In this document: positions 45,690 to 56,415 of the stretch, piece by piece
Layout: the number at the start of each line of letters is the position of its first letter
Numbering within the stretch: position 1 is the first letter of the stretch
Assembly (NCBI GenBank): GCA_963751335.1
Contig: CAVVUB010000009.1
Location: 62,001-126,000 of the forward strand
Direction of reading: 5' to 3'
Length of the DNA: 64,000 nucleotides
Origin: Bog-473 sp963751335
GTDB lineage: Bacteria > Actinomycetota > Acidimicrobiia > Acidimicrobiales > RAAP-2
Notes under the pieces: generated by a model
The model's database searches: none
Told to the model about the DNA's origin: nothing
The model's input: only the letters and a program-made list of their open reading frames with translations
Made by a program: the position numbers and the translations under genes

Positions 45690-45925
45690 TGGGCGGGCGC
45701 CGTCAGGTCCTCCTGCGGGTTGACCCGGCCGTCCACGACGCGCTGGCCCGCTGGGCGAACGACGAACTCCGGAGCGTGAACGCCCAGATCGAGATCGTGC
45801 TGCGCCGAGCCTTGAGTGATGCCGGGCGCATGCCCAAGCAGGCGGCGGACCTGCCCAAGCGGGGGCGTCCTCGGGCCGGGGCCCGAGGAGACCGCGCCGG
45901 AACGACGCCGGCCGTCGGGCTCTGA
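45689..45925 (+). CDS. Arc-like ribbon-helix-helix DNA-binding protein
   Basis: A 78-residue basic protein. RRQVLLRVDPAVHDALARWA followed by NDELRSVNAQIEIVLRRAL is a typical RHH strand-helix-helix; the tail is rich in Arg/Pro. The GTG shares one base with the spfH stop, so both are translated together. It is probably the autoregulator at the palindrome 44745-44773. Confidence 0.86.
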   Translation: MGGRRQVLLRVDPAVHDALARWANDELRSVNAQIEIVLRRALSDAGRMPKQAADLPKRGRPRAGARGDRAGTTPAVGL

Positions 45926-46000
45926 GATCTGCCGCGCTGGCGCAATGACATGCATCCGAGGCGGCCGAGCACGAAGCCGTCTGGTGCGCCTCCGACCGGT

Positions 46001-46604
46001 TCAGGTTCGGGCCGGCGTGAGGGCACCGCGCAGGGCGCGCAACCCGGCGGAGGTCTGCCGGACGAACTCCTCGTCTCGCCGGTGGTCGCCCCGTTCGAGC
46101 CAGGTGAGGGTGGCTTCGACCAGCCAACCGAAGAGGGCCTCGGCCCGCCAGGCGTCGAAGAGAGCGTCGCCCGAGTCGAGCCCCGTGAGCTGGCGCACGA
46201 CGTCGACCGAGATGGCGCGCAGCTCCGAGGCGTAGGCGGCGAACCGGGGCTCCCGGGCCGCATGACGCCAGAGGAGCGTGAAGGCGGCCGGGTCCTCGCG
46301 GGCCACCGTGAGCAGCGTGCGCGGACCGAGGCCGCTGTGGGTGGGTTCGGCCAGTTCGCTGCGCAGCTCCTGGCCCAGGTGCTCGAAGACCTGCTGGAGG
46401 ATGGCCCGGTAGAGGTCTTCCTTGGACGCGAAGTGCCGGTAGACGATCAGTTTGGTCACGCCGCAGCGGGCGGCCACGTCGTCCATCGACGTCTGGGCAA
46501 ACCCGGACGTCGCGAAGGCACGCGCCGCGCTCTCGAGGATGGCGGCGCGTCGCTCGGCACGCGGGAGAAGCTTGCTCTCGATCTGTATACGTGCGAGTGT
46601 ACAC
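46001..46604 (-). CDS. TetR family transcriptional regulator, start uncertain
   Basis: The helix-turn-helix is DDVAARCGVTKLIVYRHF, followed by KEDLYRAILQQVF; the C-terminal domain ends LRALRGALTPART. About 200 residues. Upstream of RAERRAAILESAARAF no start codon is available in frame. A GTG at 46604 in another frame (VYTRTYTDREQASP) would join by a single-base indel near 46565; start and operator would then overlap, which would require a leaderless message. It faces the ferritin-like/LLM operon. Confidence 0.8.
46584..46603. promoter_or_regulatory. TetR-type operator between tetR and the ferritin-like gene
   Basis: TGTATACG-tgcg-AGTGTACA is an imperfect palindrome (six of eight bases pair) of the form often seen for TetR regulators. 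It is centred ~55 bases upstream of the rightward ATG and overlaps the 5' end of the leftward tetR. Confidence 0.5.
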
Positions 46605-46648
46605 TCTGGAGTAACAGCGCAGAGGGAACCTGCAGGGGAGGACCGGGC

Positions 46649-47684
46649 ATGGCCACGGCACAGGTCGAGTTCACCGAGGACGAGCTGCTGAGCGACCTGG
46701 CGGTGAGCGAACCGCTCCTCGCCGGCGGGGTGCGCTGCCACGGCGGCTTCGACGCCGCCGGCACCTACGTCTCGCCCCGCACCCGCTTCCGCGCCCCGGC
46801 CATTGCGGCCTGGGGTGAGCAGAACTGCGAGCGCTTCGGCACCGAGCTGATCGACGTGCCCCTCGAGCGCTGGGAACGCTCGTACCCCAACGTCGAGCAG
46901 GCGCGCTTCCTGATCCGCGCCGGCGTGCCCGAGCCGCTCATGGCCACGCTGACCCGCATCGGGACGGTGGAGGGGTACGGCGCCAACATCCGGCTGCTCA
47001 AGCCCAAGGACATGCAACGCCACTTCGTCGAGGACGTGCGCGGCACCGCCATCGACCATCTCGGCGGCGGTCTCTTCGAGGCGCACGGCCGCGACGAGGC
47101 GGGCTGGGAGGAAGAGGCCGGTCACCGCGACATGTGGTTCGCCGCCCGCGACATCGCGTTCGAGCGCCCGGCCGACGAGCTGGACATCGAGGCGATGCTG
47201 GCCCGCATGGGCTTCGGGGCGAACGGTCCCGGCACCGGCGGCACGCGCCGGTTGCCCGACGACGTCTCGCCCGATCTCGAAGTGATGGTCAGCCTGATGG
47301 TGCGTGTCCTCTTCATCGAGATCTCGGCCTTCCACACCTTCGCCTGGGCCGAAGCGTGGATGTCCGACACCGAGCTCGTCGCCGGGGAGGGCGCCGCCGC
47401 CCAGCTGGTCGGCTACATCCGGTCCGACGAGACGCCGCACGTCGGCTACCTGCGCACCGCGCTCTCCGAGATGCGCGACCGCACATGGGTCGGCGAGACG
47501 GGCACCCACCACGCCGGAACCGACATGATCGGCCGCATCTGGGAGCCGCTGCTGGCCCAGAGCCTGGGCCCGGCCCGCGAGGACGGCCGGCGGGCCACCC
47601 GGGCCGAGGTCGAGCACTGGTGCGAACGCCGCGCCGGACGGCGCCGACCTCCTGGCCGAGTTCAACGCCCTGGGCGACGCATGA
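46649..47684 (+). CDS. Ferritin-like di-iron protein, frameshifted near its end
   Basis: About 345 residues. Helices carry likely metal-binding Glu/His motifs: EEEAGHRDMWFAARDIAFE, FIEISAFHTFAWAEAWM, and RSDETPHVGYLRTALSEM. I do not know a named family. The frame breaks near 47630; the true end DGADLLAEFNALGDA runs to the TGA at 47682, which overlaps the next ATG (ATGA). AGGGGAGGA lies upstream of the ATG at 46649. Adjacent LLM oxidoreductase and divergent TetR suggest an inducible oxidative pathway. Confidence 0.75.
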
Positions 47685-49045
47685 AGTTCGGCGTCTTCTA
47701 CGAGCACCAGCTGCCCCGGCCCTGGGACGAGGGCAGTGAGTACCGGCTCCTGCAGGATGCGCTCGAGCAGGTGGAGCTGGCCGATCACCTGGGTTTCGAC
47801 GTCGTGTGGGAGGTGGAGCACCACTTCTTGGAGGAGTACAGCCATTCGTCGGCACCCGAGGTCTTCCTGGGGGCCGCCAGCCAGCGCACCAAGAACATCC
47901 GCCTCGGGCACGGCATCATCCAGACGGCGCCCGGGTACAACCACCCGGCCCGCACCGCCGAGCGCGTGGCCACCCTGGACCTGCTCTCGGGGGGACGGGT
48001 CGAGTTCGGCTCGGGCGAGTCGGGTTCCGAGGCCGAGCTCGGCGGTTTCCTGGTCGACCCGGCCACCAAGCGCGCCGCCTGGCTCGAGGGACTGGAGGTG
48101 GCGCTGCGCTGCATGACCGAGACGCCCTTCACCGGCGTCGACGGCACCTTCGTGCAGATGCCGCCGCGCAACGTCGTCCCCAAGCCCATGCAGAAGCCGC
48201 ACCCGCCGTTGTGGGTGGCCTGCTCGCGGCGCGACACCATCCTCCTGGCCGCAGAGAAGGGGATCGGCGCGCTGACCTTCGCCTTCATCGACCCCGAGGA
48301 AGCGGTCAAGTGGGTGTCGGACTACGAGCGCACCCTGGCCGAGTCGTGTGTCCCGGTCGGACAGGCCGTCAACCCGAGCATCGCCTGCGTCACCCAGATG
48401 ATGTGCCACCGCGACGAAGAGGAGGCCCTCTCCCGCGGGCTCGAGGGCGGCAACTTCTTCGGCTACTCGCTCGGGCACTACTACGTCTTCGGCGAGCACC
48501 AGCCCGGGTCGACCGACGTGTGGGAGGAGTTCCTCGACCGCCGGGGCGATCACGGCTACTCGCCCGAGGTGGAGGCCGCCCTGCGCCAGGAGCGCCTGGG
48601 GGCCCGGCTGGCGGCCGGCGACCGCACCGGGTTGCGCGGCGCCACCGGCACGCCCGCCCAGGTGCGCGAGTACCTCGAGCGCTTCGAGGAGGCCGGCGTG
48701 GACCAGGTCATCTTCGTGCTCCAGGCGGGCAAGAACCGCCACGAGGACATCTGCGAGTCCCTCGAACTGTTCGGGCGCGAGGTGCTCCCCGCCTTCAAGG
48801 AGCGCGACCAGAAGCAGGTGCAGGACAAGGCCGACCGCCTGGCCCCCGCGCTCGAAGCCGCCCAGGCCCGCAAGGCCGAACAGCCGCCGCCGCCCGCCCT
48901 GCCGGCGGACTATTCCTTCCCGGCCATGCCGCGGCGCTGGGCCGAGGAGACGGGCAGCGTCGAGCTGCGCGAGTGGCTCGAGCAATTCGCCGAGTCGCGG
49001 GCCAAGGGCATCCGCGACGAGCAGCTGGGCATCCTCGGCAACTGA
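47681..49045 (+). CDS. LLM class flavin-dependent oxidoreductase
   Basis: A 454-residue luciferase-like monooxygenase, larger than average because of a C-terminal ~90-residue extension rich in Glu/Ala/Pro. KFGVFYEHQLPRPWDE, TAERVATLDLLSGGRVEFGS and GTPAQVREYLERFEEAGVDQ identify it. Overlap with the ferritin-like gene implies they act on the same substrate. FMN- and F420-using branches cannot be separated here. Confidence 0.92.
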   Translation: MKFGVFYEHQLPRPWDEGSEYRLLQDALEQVELADHLGFDVVWEVEHHFLEEYSHSSAPEVFLGAASQRTKNIRLGHGIIQTAPGYNHPARTAERVATLDLLSGGRVEFGSGESGSEAELGGFLVDPATKRAAWLEGLEVALRCMTETPFTGVDGTFVQMPPRNVVPKPMQKPHPPLWVACSRRDTILLAAEKGIGALTFAFIDPEEAVKWVSDYERTLAESCVPVGQAVNPSIACVTQMMCHRDEEEALSRGLEGGNFFGYSLGHYYVFGEHQPGSTDVWEEFLDRRGDHGYSPEVEAALRQERLGARLAAGDRTGLRGATGTPAQVREYLERFEEAGVDQVIFVLQAGKNRHEDICESLELFGREVLPAFKERDQKQVQDKADRLAPALEAAQARKAEQPPPPALPADYSFPAMPRRWAEETGSVELREWLEQFAESRAKGIRDEQLGILGN

Positions 49046-49065
49046 ACGGGACCGCGGACGGCTCC

Positions 49066-49702
49066 TCAGCGCCGGCGCAGCAGACGGTCGAGCTGGGCCA
49101 CGGTGAGGGCCCGACGCTCTGGCCCGACGGGGGCACCGGGGCGGAACCCGTCGAGCACCAGCTCGAGGAAGCGCAACGAAGGCCGCGCCCCGGTGGTGTC
49201 GCACACGTCGGCGATGGCCCGTACCGAGAGCAGCCCGACCACGATGTCGGTCACGGCCAGGTCGGCCCGCACCGTGGCCGCCCGCTGGCTCCGGGCCAGG
49301 ATCTCGTCGAGCAGGGGCGCCAACAGGTCGAGGCCGGTGCCGGTCGAACGCCAGGGCGGGGCCTCGGTGGTGGCCCGCCAGCAGCTGGGTGCGGCCACGC
49401 AGCGCCGCACGAACTCGAAGACCGCCTCGCCGTCGGGCACCTCGGCCAACACCGTCTCGGCGATCTCGCGGTTGCGCCGCTTGGCTTCGTCGACCACCGC
49501 CTCGAACAGCTCGGCCTTGTCGCGGGAAGCGCCGGTAGAGCGTGCCCACGCCGACGTCGGCCCGCTCGGCGATGGTCTCCATGGAGGCGCCGTAACCCTG
49601 CTCGGCGAAGACCAGTCGGGCGGCGTCGAGGATGCGGGCCAGGTTGACCTCGGCGTCGCGGCGCAGCGGGCGGCGGGCGGCGGTGGCTGCGGACCTGGTC
49701 AC
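49066..49702 (-). CDS. TetR family transcriptional regulator, frameshifted
   Basis: From GTG 49702: NLARILDAARLVFAEQGYGA, then ETIAERADVGVGTLYRRFP. The frame breaks near 49530; VDEAKRRNREIAETVLAEV and the ligand domain continue to 49066, ending TVAQLDRLLRRR. About 211 residues. It follows the MFS gene by five bases, so it is an efflux repressor in the same operon. Confidence 0.85.
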
Positions 49703-49707
49703 GCCGG

Positions 49708-51171
49708 CTACTCGGGCACGTAGGCGATGGCGCCCACGATGGCCTCGCCTTCGGCGGTGAGGCCGGGGTGGGACTCGCCCCGCACCGCCGTCTCGGTCCG
49801 GCGCGTCGGGATGAGGCAGGCGGCGAGTGCCGCCACGATCAGGCCGAGGCCGCTCACGGCGAAGGTCAGCACGTAGCCGGACTCCTTGGGGAAGCCGTTG
49901 GGCAGGATCTGGCTGACGACCAGGCTGGTGGCGATGCCGGCGCCCAAGCGCCTGCCCGATCGTGCGGACGTTGGTGTTCATGCCGGTGGCCACCCCGGTC
50001 TGGTCGGCCGGCACGTTCTCGATGATCAGGTTGGCCAGCGACGCGAACGCCGGGGCCAGCCCCACCCCGAGCAGCCCCGCCGCCAGGTAGATCGCCCAGG
50101 ACTGACTGTGGCCGATCACGAGCACGACGTAGGAGGAGGCCGAGATCGAGCGATCCGATGATGAGCACGACCTTGGACCCGATGCGCAGCGAGAGCCAGC
50201 CGGTGAAGGGCGCCACTACGACCATGGCCAGGGCGAAGGGCAGGAGGTACAGCCCCGACTGGGTGACCGAGGCGCCGAAGCCGTAGCCGGCGCTGGTCGG
50301 CGTCTGGACGTACTGGGGCACGGTGATGAACATGGCGAACAAGCCGAAGCCGTAGAGCAGGGCGGCCAGGTTGGTGGCCCACACGGCGCGGATGCGCATG
50401 ACGCTTCATGTCGACCAGCGGCGACTTGGAGTGCACTTCGGACAGGACCCAAAGGACGACCAGCACCACCGTGGCGATGTAGAGCTCCACCATGGTCGCG
50501 CTGAGCCAACCCCAGTTCGGCCCGTAGGAGACGGCGATCAGGCCCGTGGTGAGCCAGCCCGACATGAGGACGGCGCCCAGCCAGTTGATACCGGCCGGGG
50601 CCCGCACGGGCGACTCGGGGACGAAGAAGAAGGTGGCCACCGTGGCGGCGGTCGACATGATGAGCGGTAGCCAGAAGAGCCAGTGGTAGTTCAGGTGCAC
50701 CAGGATCGGGCCGGCCAGGACGATGCCGGCTCCCGAACCCACGCCGAGGATGGCCGACATGAAGCCGATGGCTCCGGCCACCCGGGCCGCCGGGAACTCG
50801 TCGCGGATGATGCCGAAGGCGAGCGGGAAGATGGCGCCCGCTGCGCCCTGGATGACCCGTCCGACCAGGATCACGCCCAAAGTGGTGCCCAACGCACTGA
50901 TCAACGTGCCCACGCTCAGGGCGATGAGCACGCCGACGATGACCTTCTCCTTGCCGATGGTGTCGCCCACCCGGCCGAGGACCGGCGTGGCGATGGCCGC
51001 GCTGAGGAGGTAGGCGGTCAGCAGCCAGCTGGCGGCGGACTCCGAGGTGTGCAGCGTGTGCTCGAGCTGGGGGATGGCCGGGATGATCAGCGACTGCAAG
51101 AGGCTGAAGGCCAGGGCGGCGGTGGCCAGCACGGCGAAGGTCGCGCCGTAGTGGATGCGTCGATCGCTCAC
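49708..51171 (-). CDS. MFS efflux transporter (DHA2-like), frameshifted
   Basis: About 487 residues and 14 helices after correction. N-terminal half intact: LLQSLIIPAIPQLEHTLHTS, LGRVGDTIGKEKVIVG (motif A), and GAIGFMSAILGVGSGAGIV. Breaks near 50398, 50150 and 49950, with transporter sequence on either side (VWATNLAALLYGFGLFAMFI; AIYLAAGLLGVGLAPAFASL; GIATSLVVSQILPNGFPKES). Substrate unknown; regulated presumably by the TetR downstream. Confidence 0.88.
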
Positions 51172-51261
51172 CTCTGGTTTCTTAGCAGAAGCGGAATGGG
51201 GGATTCCAGTTGTGGGGGCCTCCGGAATCGACCGGAACCGGGAGATCGAGGTCAGCCGCCG

Positions 51262-52370
51262 CTAGGGCGGGCCCGGCGCCGGGATGTCGCGCAGGACGGT
51301 CGCATCGAAGGCCGGGGCGTCGGCCACCTGCTTCTGCACGAAGGTCCCGAGGTGGGCGAAGGACTCGTGGCTCTGGTCGGTCCAGGGCATCAGGATCTGG
51401 AAGACATGGAACATGCCCTCGAACTCGTGGGCGTGGGTGGGCACGCCGGCGGCGGCCAGGCGCTCGGCGTAGCGGCGGATGGGGTCGCGGAACATCTCGT
51501 CGCCGCCCCAGCCCACGAAGGTGGGCGGGAACCCGACGAGGTCGGCGTTCAGCGGCGAGACCGACGCGTCGGCGGCGTCCTCGCCGTGCAGGTAGCTCGC
51601 CGTGGGGATGTTCCACGGGAGAATGTCGAGGTGGGCGTTCTCGGTGACCGAGGGCTCGTCGAGGCGCAGGTCGACCTCGGGTGAGAAGAGGATGAGCCCG
51701 GCCGGGCGGATCGTCTCGAGGTGCTCCACGCGCGAGAGCAGCACGCTGTTGGCCAGCCCGCCGCCGCCCGAGTCGCCGGCCAGGAAGAGGCGCTCGTTCG
51801 GCACGCCGAGGTCGCGGAGCGCCTCGTAGACGGCGGTGGCGTCCTCCTCCCCGGCGGGGTAGGGGAACTCCGGCGCCAGGCGGTAGTCGGCCACGAAGAC
51901 GGCGCAGCCTGTCTCTTTGCACACCCGCGAGGTGAAGAACGCGTACATCTGGGGCGACGTGCCGATGTAGCCGCCGCCGTGGAGGTAGAGGATCACGCCG
52001 ACGGGCTCGCCGGCGCGGGGGCGGTAGAGGATGCCGGGCACGCCGCCCAAGCGCGGCGGGATGGCCCTTGACGTCGAGGGCGCGGACGACCGGCGGCATG
52101 ATGACCTTGCAGATGTCATCGAGCACGAGCTCGACGCTGCGGAACTCGGGAATGGGCAAGCGACGACGCGTAGCCCATGAAGGTGCGGATCACCTCGCGG
52201 GTGACGCAGATGCCGAGGTTGGCCGCCGGGTTGGAGCCGCCCTGGCGCATGGGGCGACGGAAGGGGACCCGGAGCAGGGCGGCCCCGAGCTGCTGGGCCA
52301 GGAGGGCCACATCGAGGGCGGCGATCGGAGCCTGGGCCGTCTCCACCTCGGGCCGGTTGCCCATTGCCAT
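51262..52370 (-). CDS. Alpha/beta hydrolase of the HSL/esterase type, frameshifted
   Basis: Starts MAMGNRPEVETAQAPIAALD at 52370 and runs through TREVIRTFMGYAS; breaks near 52155 and 52065 precede a clean part with oxyanion HGGGYIGTSP, nucleophile AGDSGGGGLANSV, Asp in WGGDEMFRDP and His in EGMFHVF. About 370 residues, of hormone-sensitive-lipase type. N-terminal ~60 residues form a cap. It likely hydrolyses an ester in the pathway beside it. Confidence 0.85.
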
Positions 52371-52494
52371 GGCGCCCAGCGTAGGAGGGGCGGCGGCCCT
52401 CGGGCCCACGTCCACCCGGACGATCCACCCGGGGATCAACCCGTCGGTGGCCGCCCTCCAAGCCGGCGCCGCCGGCGAGGGTTGGCGACTGCCC

Positions 52495-53423
52495 TCATTT
52501 GGACTGCCGGGCCGGTCCGACCAGACGGACCGCCATACGCAACGCCAAGCCCGGGTCGCCACGGCGGACGCCGATCCCGGCCGCCACCCAGCAGCCAGCG
52601 AGCATCGCCGCCGCCCGCGCTCCCGACAGCGGATGGCGTGCGGCCGCTCCGGCGAACACCCGCCCCGCCGCTCCTGTCGTCCCCGCCTGGAGCTCCATGA
52701 CGGTGCGGTGGTAGGCGATACAGGCCGGAGACATGAGGGCGACCGTGCTTCTCGACCAGCGCGGCGCGCCCCTGCCGGTGCCGTTCGGCTTGGCCTGTGA
52801 CTCTCGGCCCTCGGTGCTGGCGGTACCTGTAGAGCACGCGGGGGACGGTGCGGAATGGCCGCTCCAGGGCGCAGCGCAGACTGCAGGTCCCAGTCCTCTC
52901 CGGTGACGAAGTCCGGGTCGTACCAGGGGTCGGACGAAAACGCCTCACGACGGACGACGATGAAGGAGATGGCGGGCATGTTCCACCACAACAGCTCGTC
53001 GCTGCCGTATTCGAGCGGCCCACGGAAGTCGACAACTCGGCGAGCGTGGGCGACCTGGTGCCACGCCGTGGCCGCACCGACCTCGGGGTGGTCGTCGAGA
53101 TAGGCCATCATGGTGGTGGCGGCGCCTGGTAGCCAGGCGTCGTCGTCATCGCAGGTGGCGATGAAGTCTCCGCTGGCCACCGCCACGCCGCGGTTGCGCG
53201 CCTCGCATGGCCCGAGGGCCTCGGGGTTGCGCGGCACGCGGACGCGCCGGTCCTGGCACGCCAGGGCGTCGAGGATCTCGGGAGTGGCGTCGGTCGACCC
53301 GTCGTCCACCACGATGACCTCGAGCTCTGGGCCCTCCTGGGCGAGCACCGAGCCGGCGGCCTCGAGGACGCGATCGGCTCGGTCGTGGCTCGGGATGACG
53401 ACGCTGATGAGGTGCGCGCTCAC
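52495..53423 (-). CDS. Family 2 glycosyltransferase, frameshifted
   Basis: LISVVIPSHDRADRVLEAAG, VVDDGSTDATPEILDAL, the metal motif TCDDDDAWLPG and GEDWDLQSAL mark a GT-A fold. Breaks near 52880 and 52735; the last frame (CIAYHRTVMELQAGTTG ... LRMAVRLVGPARQSK) stops at 52495. About 310 residues. Its sugar donor and acceptor are unknown. Confidence 0.86.
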
Positions 53424-54308
53424 TCGGCTCTGCTCACCGCTGCATAAGGCGTCGGTCCATCGGCCATGTGCGCTCCTCGCCTCGAGCCGGGAGACCGCAC
53501 GATCGCCTGCGACGTGTTCCCAGCGGGATCCCAGCTTAACAAACGGGGGATGCAGGGACCCGTCCCTTATGCTCGTGCCCGGAGGATCGAGCGATCCCGC
53601 GAGTGCATAGGCCGTGCTCAGCGGGAATCCGCTGCTCAGAGGCGCAAAAACCGATCCTCTAGCGAGGCTTCGGCCCAGCCCGGCGAGGCGGCGAGCGTCG
53701 ACGGACGCGCCCGGGCTTGCGCTCTACTGGCGCCGGCGTGGGCTTGGCGACTGACCCGACCGGGCCGGTCTCAGAGTCGTTCTGCGGGAGCCCGCCTTCG
53801 GCTGGGGCTGAGCGGTCGAGGTCGGAAAGGCGGGACCGTCGGCGCCACCGTCGTCACCCGTGAGTTGGGAGAGGTAGGGCGACGAGGCGGCGTCGGCGGT
53901 CCCGATTGCGGTTCCCGCAATGCCGAAAGTCGCGAACCCCGACGCGCTCAGAGCAAGACCTCGGCCGTGGCAGCCCGGCGGAATTCTGCGTGTGCCTGAT
54001 CGGAAGGCAACGAAGAACGGGCCGACCTGCCATGTAAAACGACCTCCTGGAGAGTGTGGTCCTGCCTGCACGACGGGGCACGAGGCCCGCTCGGCATCAG
54101 GTATACGGACCGGGTCCGCACAGGGATGGCGGACGAGGGCCGAGGATCGCCTGAGATCGCCGCACGCCGCTTCCGTCCTTCTGACTGGCCGGCCCGGGCG
54201 GCCTGGGCGGCTCGGGGAGGCTCGGGCGGCTCGATGAGCGGGGATCGCGCCCCTCACACCGAGGTCTGAAGCAATCCGGCGAGCCAACGGGACGGTCGCT
54301 ACAGTCCC
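53424..54308. other. Intergenic stretch with one doubtful small secreted frame
   Basis: Nearly 900 bases between the divergent GT2 and FAD-oxidoreductase genes. A leftward ATG at 54033 is preceded by AGGAGG at good distance; its frame is odd, but a one-base shift would give a signal-like LALSASGFATFGIAGTAIG ending TADA, then an Ala/Pro/Ser tail to ~53724. I cannot call it a gene. The rest is short low-complexity frames and no tRNA. Confidence 0.3.
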
Positions 54309-55881
54309 GTGCCGATGCCTGACTTCGACGCGATCGTCATCGGAGCAGGGCATAACGGGCTGACCGCCGCCGCCGTCATGGCCCGTGGCGGCATGCGAGT
54401 GCTGTGCGTCGAGAAGAACCACTTCATCGGAGGGATGGCCTCGACGACCGAGCTCATCCGGGGCTATCGCTTCGAGCTCGCAGGATCGATCCAGTTCCCC
54501 GTACCGAACGAGGTGTTCGAGGACCTGGAGCTCGGGTCGTGTCCCATCTACGAACCCGAGGTCCAGTCGGCCAGCATCGGCAACGGCGACCAGCCCCCGC
54601 TCTTCTTGTACTCGGACCCCGAGCGGCTCCTCGAGCACCTCGGCGAGGCGCTCGGGATCGAGGCCGTGCTCGGCATGGCCGAGGTGGCCGCTTGGGCCGA
54701 GGCTCCGGCCCGGGCCATCGGCCGCTTCGACGTGCGACGGGGGCCGCGCTCGCTGGACGAAATGTGGGACTGCGCCACGAACGAGACCGAGCGGGAAGCG
54801 CTGCGGGTCGCGCTGTTCGGCAGCGTCATGGACGTGATCGACCGCTACCTGCCCGACAAGTCGAAGCATGCCCCGGTCCGCAGCATGCTCAGCTTTCTCT
54901 CCGTCAACTCGACCTTCCGCGGGCCCGCCACTCCGGGCAGCGCGCTGTGTCTCGCCTTCGCCCTGGCCTCACCGGGCACAGCCACGATGTCGAAGGTGCG
55001 GGGAGGCTTGGGCACCATGGCGGATCACCTGTGCGCCATGTTCGAGCGCAACGGCGGCGAGCTGCGCCGCCACGCCAAGGTCACGAGGATCGTCGTGCGA
55101 CGGGGGCGCGGTCCACGGCGTCGAGCTCAGTGATCGCAGCGTCGTGACGGCACCCGTCGTCGTGTCCAACCTCGACCCGACGGCGACCTTCGTCAATCTG
55201 ATCGACTCCGAGTCCTTGCCCGATGCGTTCGCGCGCCGGGTGGCGGCCATCGACCACCGCGCCGCCTACTTCCAGGCCCACTTCGCACTGTCAGGCCTGC
55301 CCGAGTACCGCAGCCCTTACGAGGAGCTCAACGGCACCACCTTCGGACGCAACGTCACCTTCTTCGGAACAGCCGAGGAGATGCAGGCCGACTTCGAGGG
55401 CTGCGTGCGCGGCCTGGTGCCCCGGTCACCTTCCTTCAACCTCCAGATTCCCTCGCTGGACGATCCGAGCCTGGCTCCCGAAGGCATGCACGCGGCCAGC
55501 AGCTTCGCCTTCTACCTGCCGGTCGCAACCGACCGGGAGTCGCAGAACCGGCTGCGCGACGAGATGGCCGAGCGCATCGTCGCCAAGATCACCGCGGCGG
55601 CACCCAACTTCCCCGACCTGATCGACCGCCAACTCAACTACCCGGCCTTCACCTACGAGCTGATGTTCGGTTGCACCGGCGGCGACTTCACCCACGGCCT
55701 GCTCCAGCCCGAGTTCATGGGCCCGTTCCGGCCCGGTCCCCGCGGCTGGCCCGACAACCCGGTCCCGCTCGAGGGTCTCTATCTCTGCGGCGCCGGGTGC
55801 CACGGCGGCCCCGGGGTCACGTTCATTCCCGGCTACAACTGCGGCTACGCCGTCCTGGAGGCGACCGGCTCGCGGTTGTAG
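54309..55881 (+). CDS. Phytoene-desaturase-like NAD(P)/FAD oxidoreductase, frameshifted
   Basis: DFDAIVIGAGHNGLTAAAVM (GxGxxG at ~residue 11), then VLCVEKNHFIGGMASTTE. The frame breaks near 55105 (VTRIVVR|GAVHGVELSD); the second part ends with FIPGYNCGYAVLEATGSRL. LYLCGAGCHGGPGVTFIPGY is the FAD-binding GG-type C-terminal motif. About 524 residues. It resembles carotenoid desaturases/isomerases (NAD(P)/FAD-dependent oxidoreductases); substrate not known. Confidence 0.88.
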
Positions 55882-56312
55882 CGGAACTGGCGCTCCATCA
55901 ACGCGAGGAAGAGGGCAATGGAGAAGGCCAGGCTGGTGAACAGGCTGATCACGAAGAAGATCCAGGCCCAGCGCAGACCGCGACGTCGCCCTTCGACGAT
56001 GGTCCACAACGGGAGCAGCACCACGTTGACGATGACGTAGTCCTGGGCGGCCGAGTCCGCAGCCCAGTTGGTGAAGAGCATCTTCGTGTAGTTGACGTAG
56101 TTGGCGTTGGGATACAGGTGGGTGTAGCGCACATTGAAGTACCACCCGAGGACCACGGAGCAGATGCCCACGGCGTAGTAGACACCTTCGAGGGGGCTCA
56201 CCGGCCCGCCCCGCCCGGCCCGCCCACCGGTGAAGAGGTGCCAGTTGACCCGGAAGGCCACCGCGGTGCTGGCGATGCCGAGGATGCCGAAGATCAGCAG
56301 TTGCGAGGTCAT
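55845..56312 (-). CDS. DUF2834 membrane protein
   Basis: A 155-residue protein with four hydrophobic helices; ATG at 56312 (MTSQLLIFGILGIA). YYAVGICSVVLGWYFNVRYT, MLFTNWAADSAAQDYVIVNV and ISLFTSLAFSIALFLALM match my memory of DUF2834. Function unknown. It overlaps the end of the convergent oxidoreductase by 37 bases. Confidence 0.85.
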   Translation of the reverse strand: MTSQLLIFGILGIASTAVAFRVNWHLFTGGRAGRGGPVSPLEGVYYAVGICSVVLGWYFNVRYTHLYPNANYVNYTKMLFTNWAADSAAQDYVIVNVVLLPLWTIVEGRRRGLRWAWIFFVISLFTSLAFSIALFLALMERQFRYNREPVASRTA

Positions 56313-56415
56313 CGATCCCCCTTTGTTCGTGCCGCGCCCGGCGAGGACGTGCGCGGCGCCGCTCACCCTAAGTCACTCCGGCCGCGACACCTCGGTCGAG
56401 GTCCCGGCGGCCCGC

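Noticed and set aside
45950..49045. 1031-codon rightward frame joining several proteins
   Set aside because: The first ~230 codons are antisense to TetR, and the junction of ferritin-like and LLM parts is a frameshift followed by a normal ATGA overlap. These are two genes.
46001..50125. Very long leftward open frame of 1374 codons
   Set aside because: It is mostly antisense to the ferritin-like and LLM genes, kept open by GC-rich codon bias. Only the 46001-46570 part (TetR) and short pieces of the second TetR and MFS are real.
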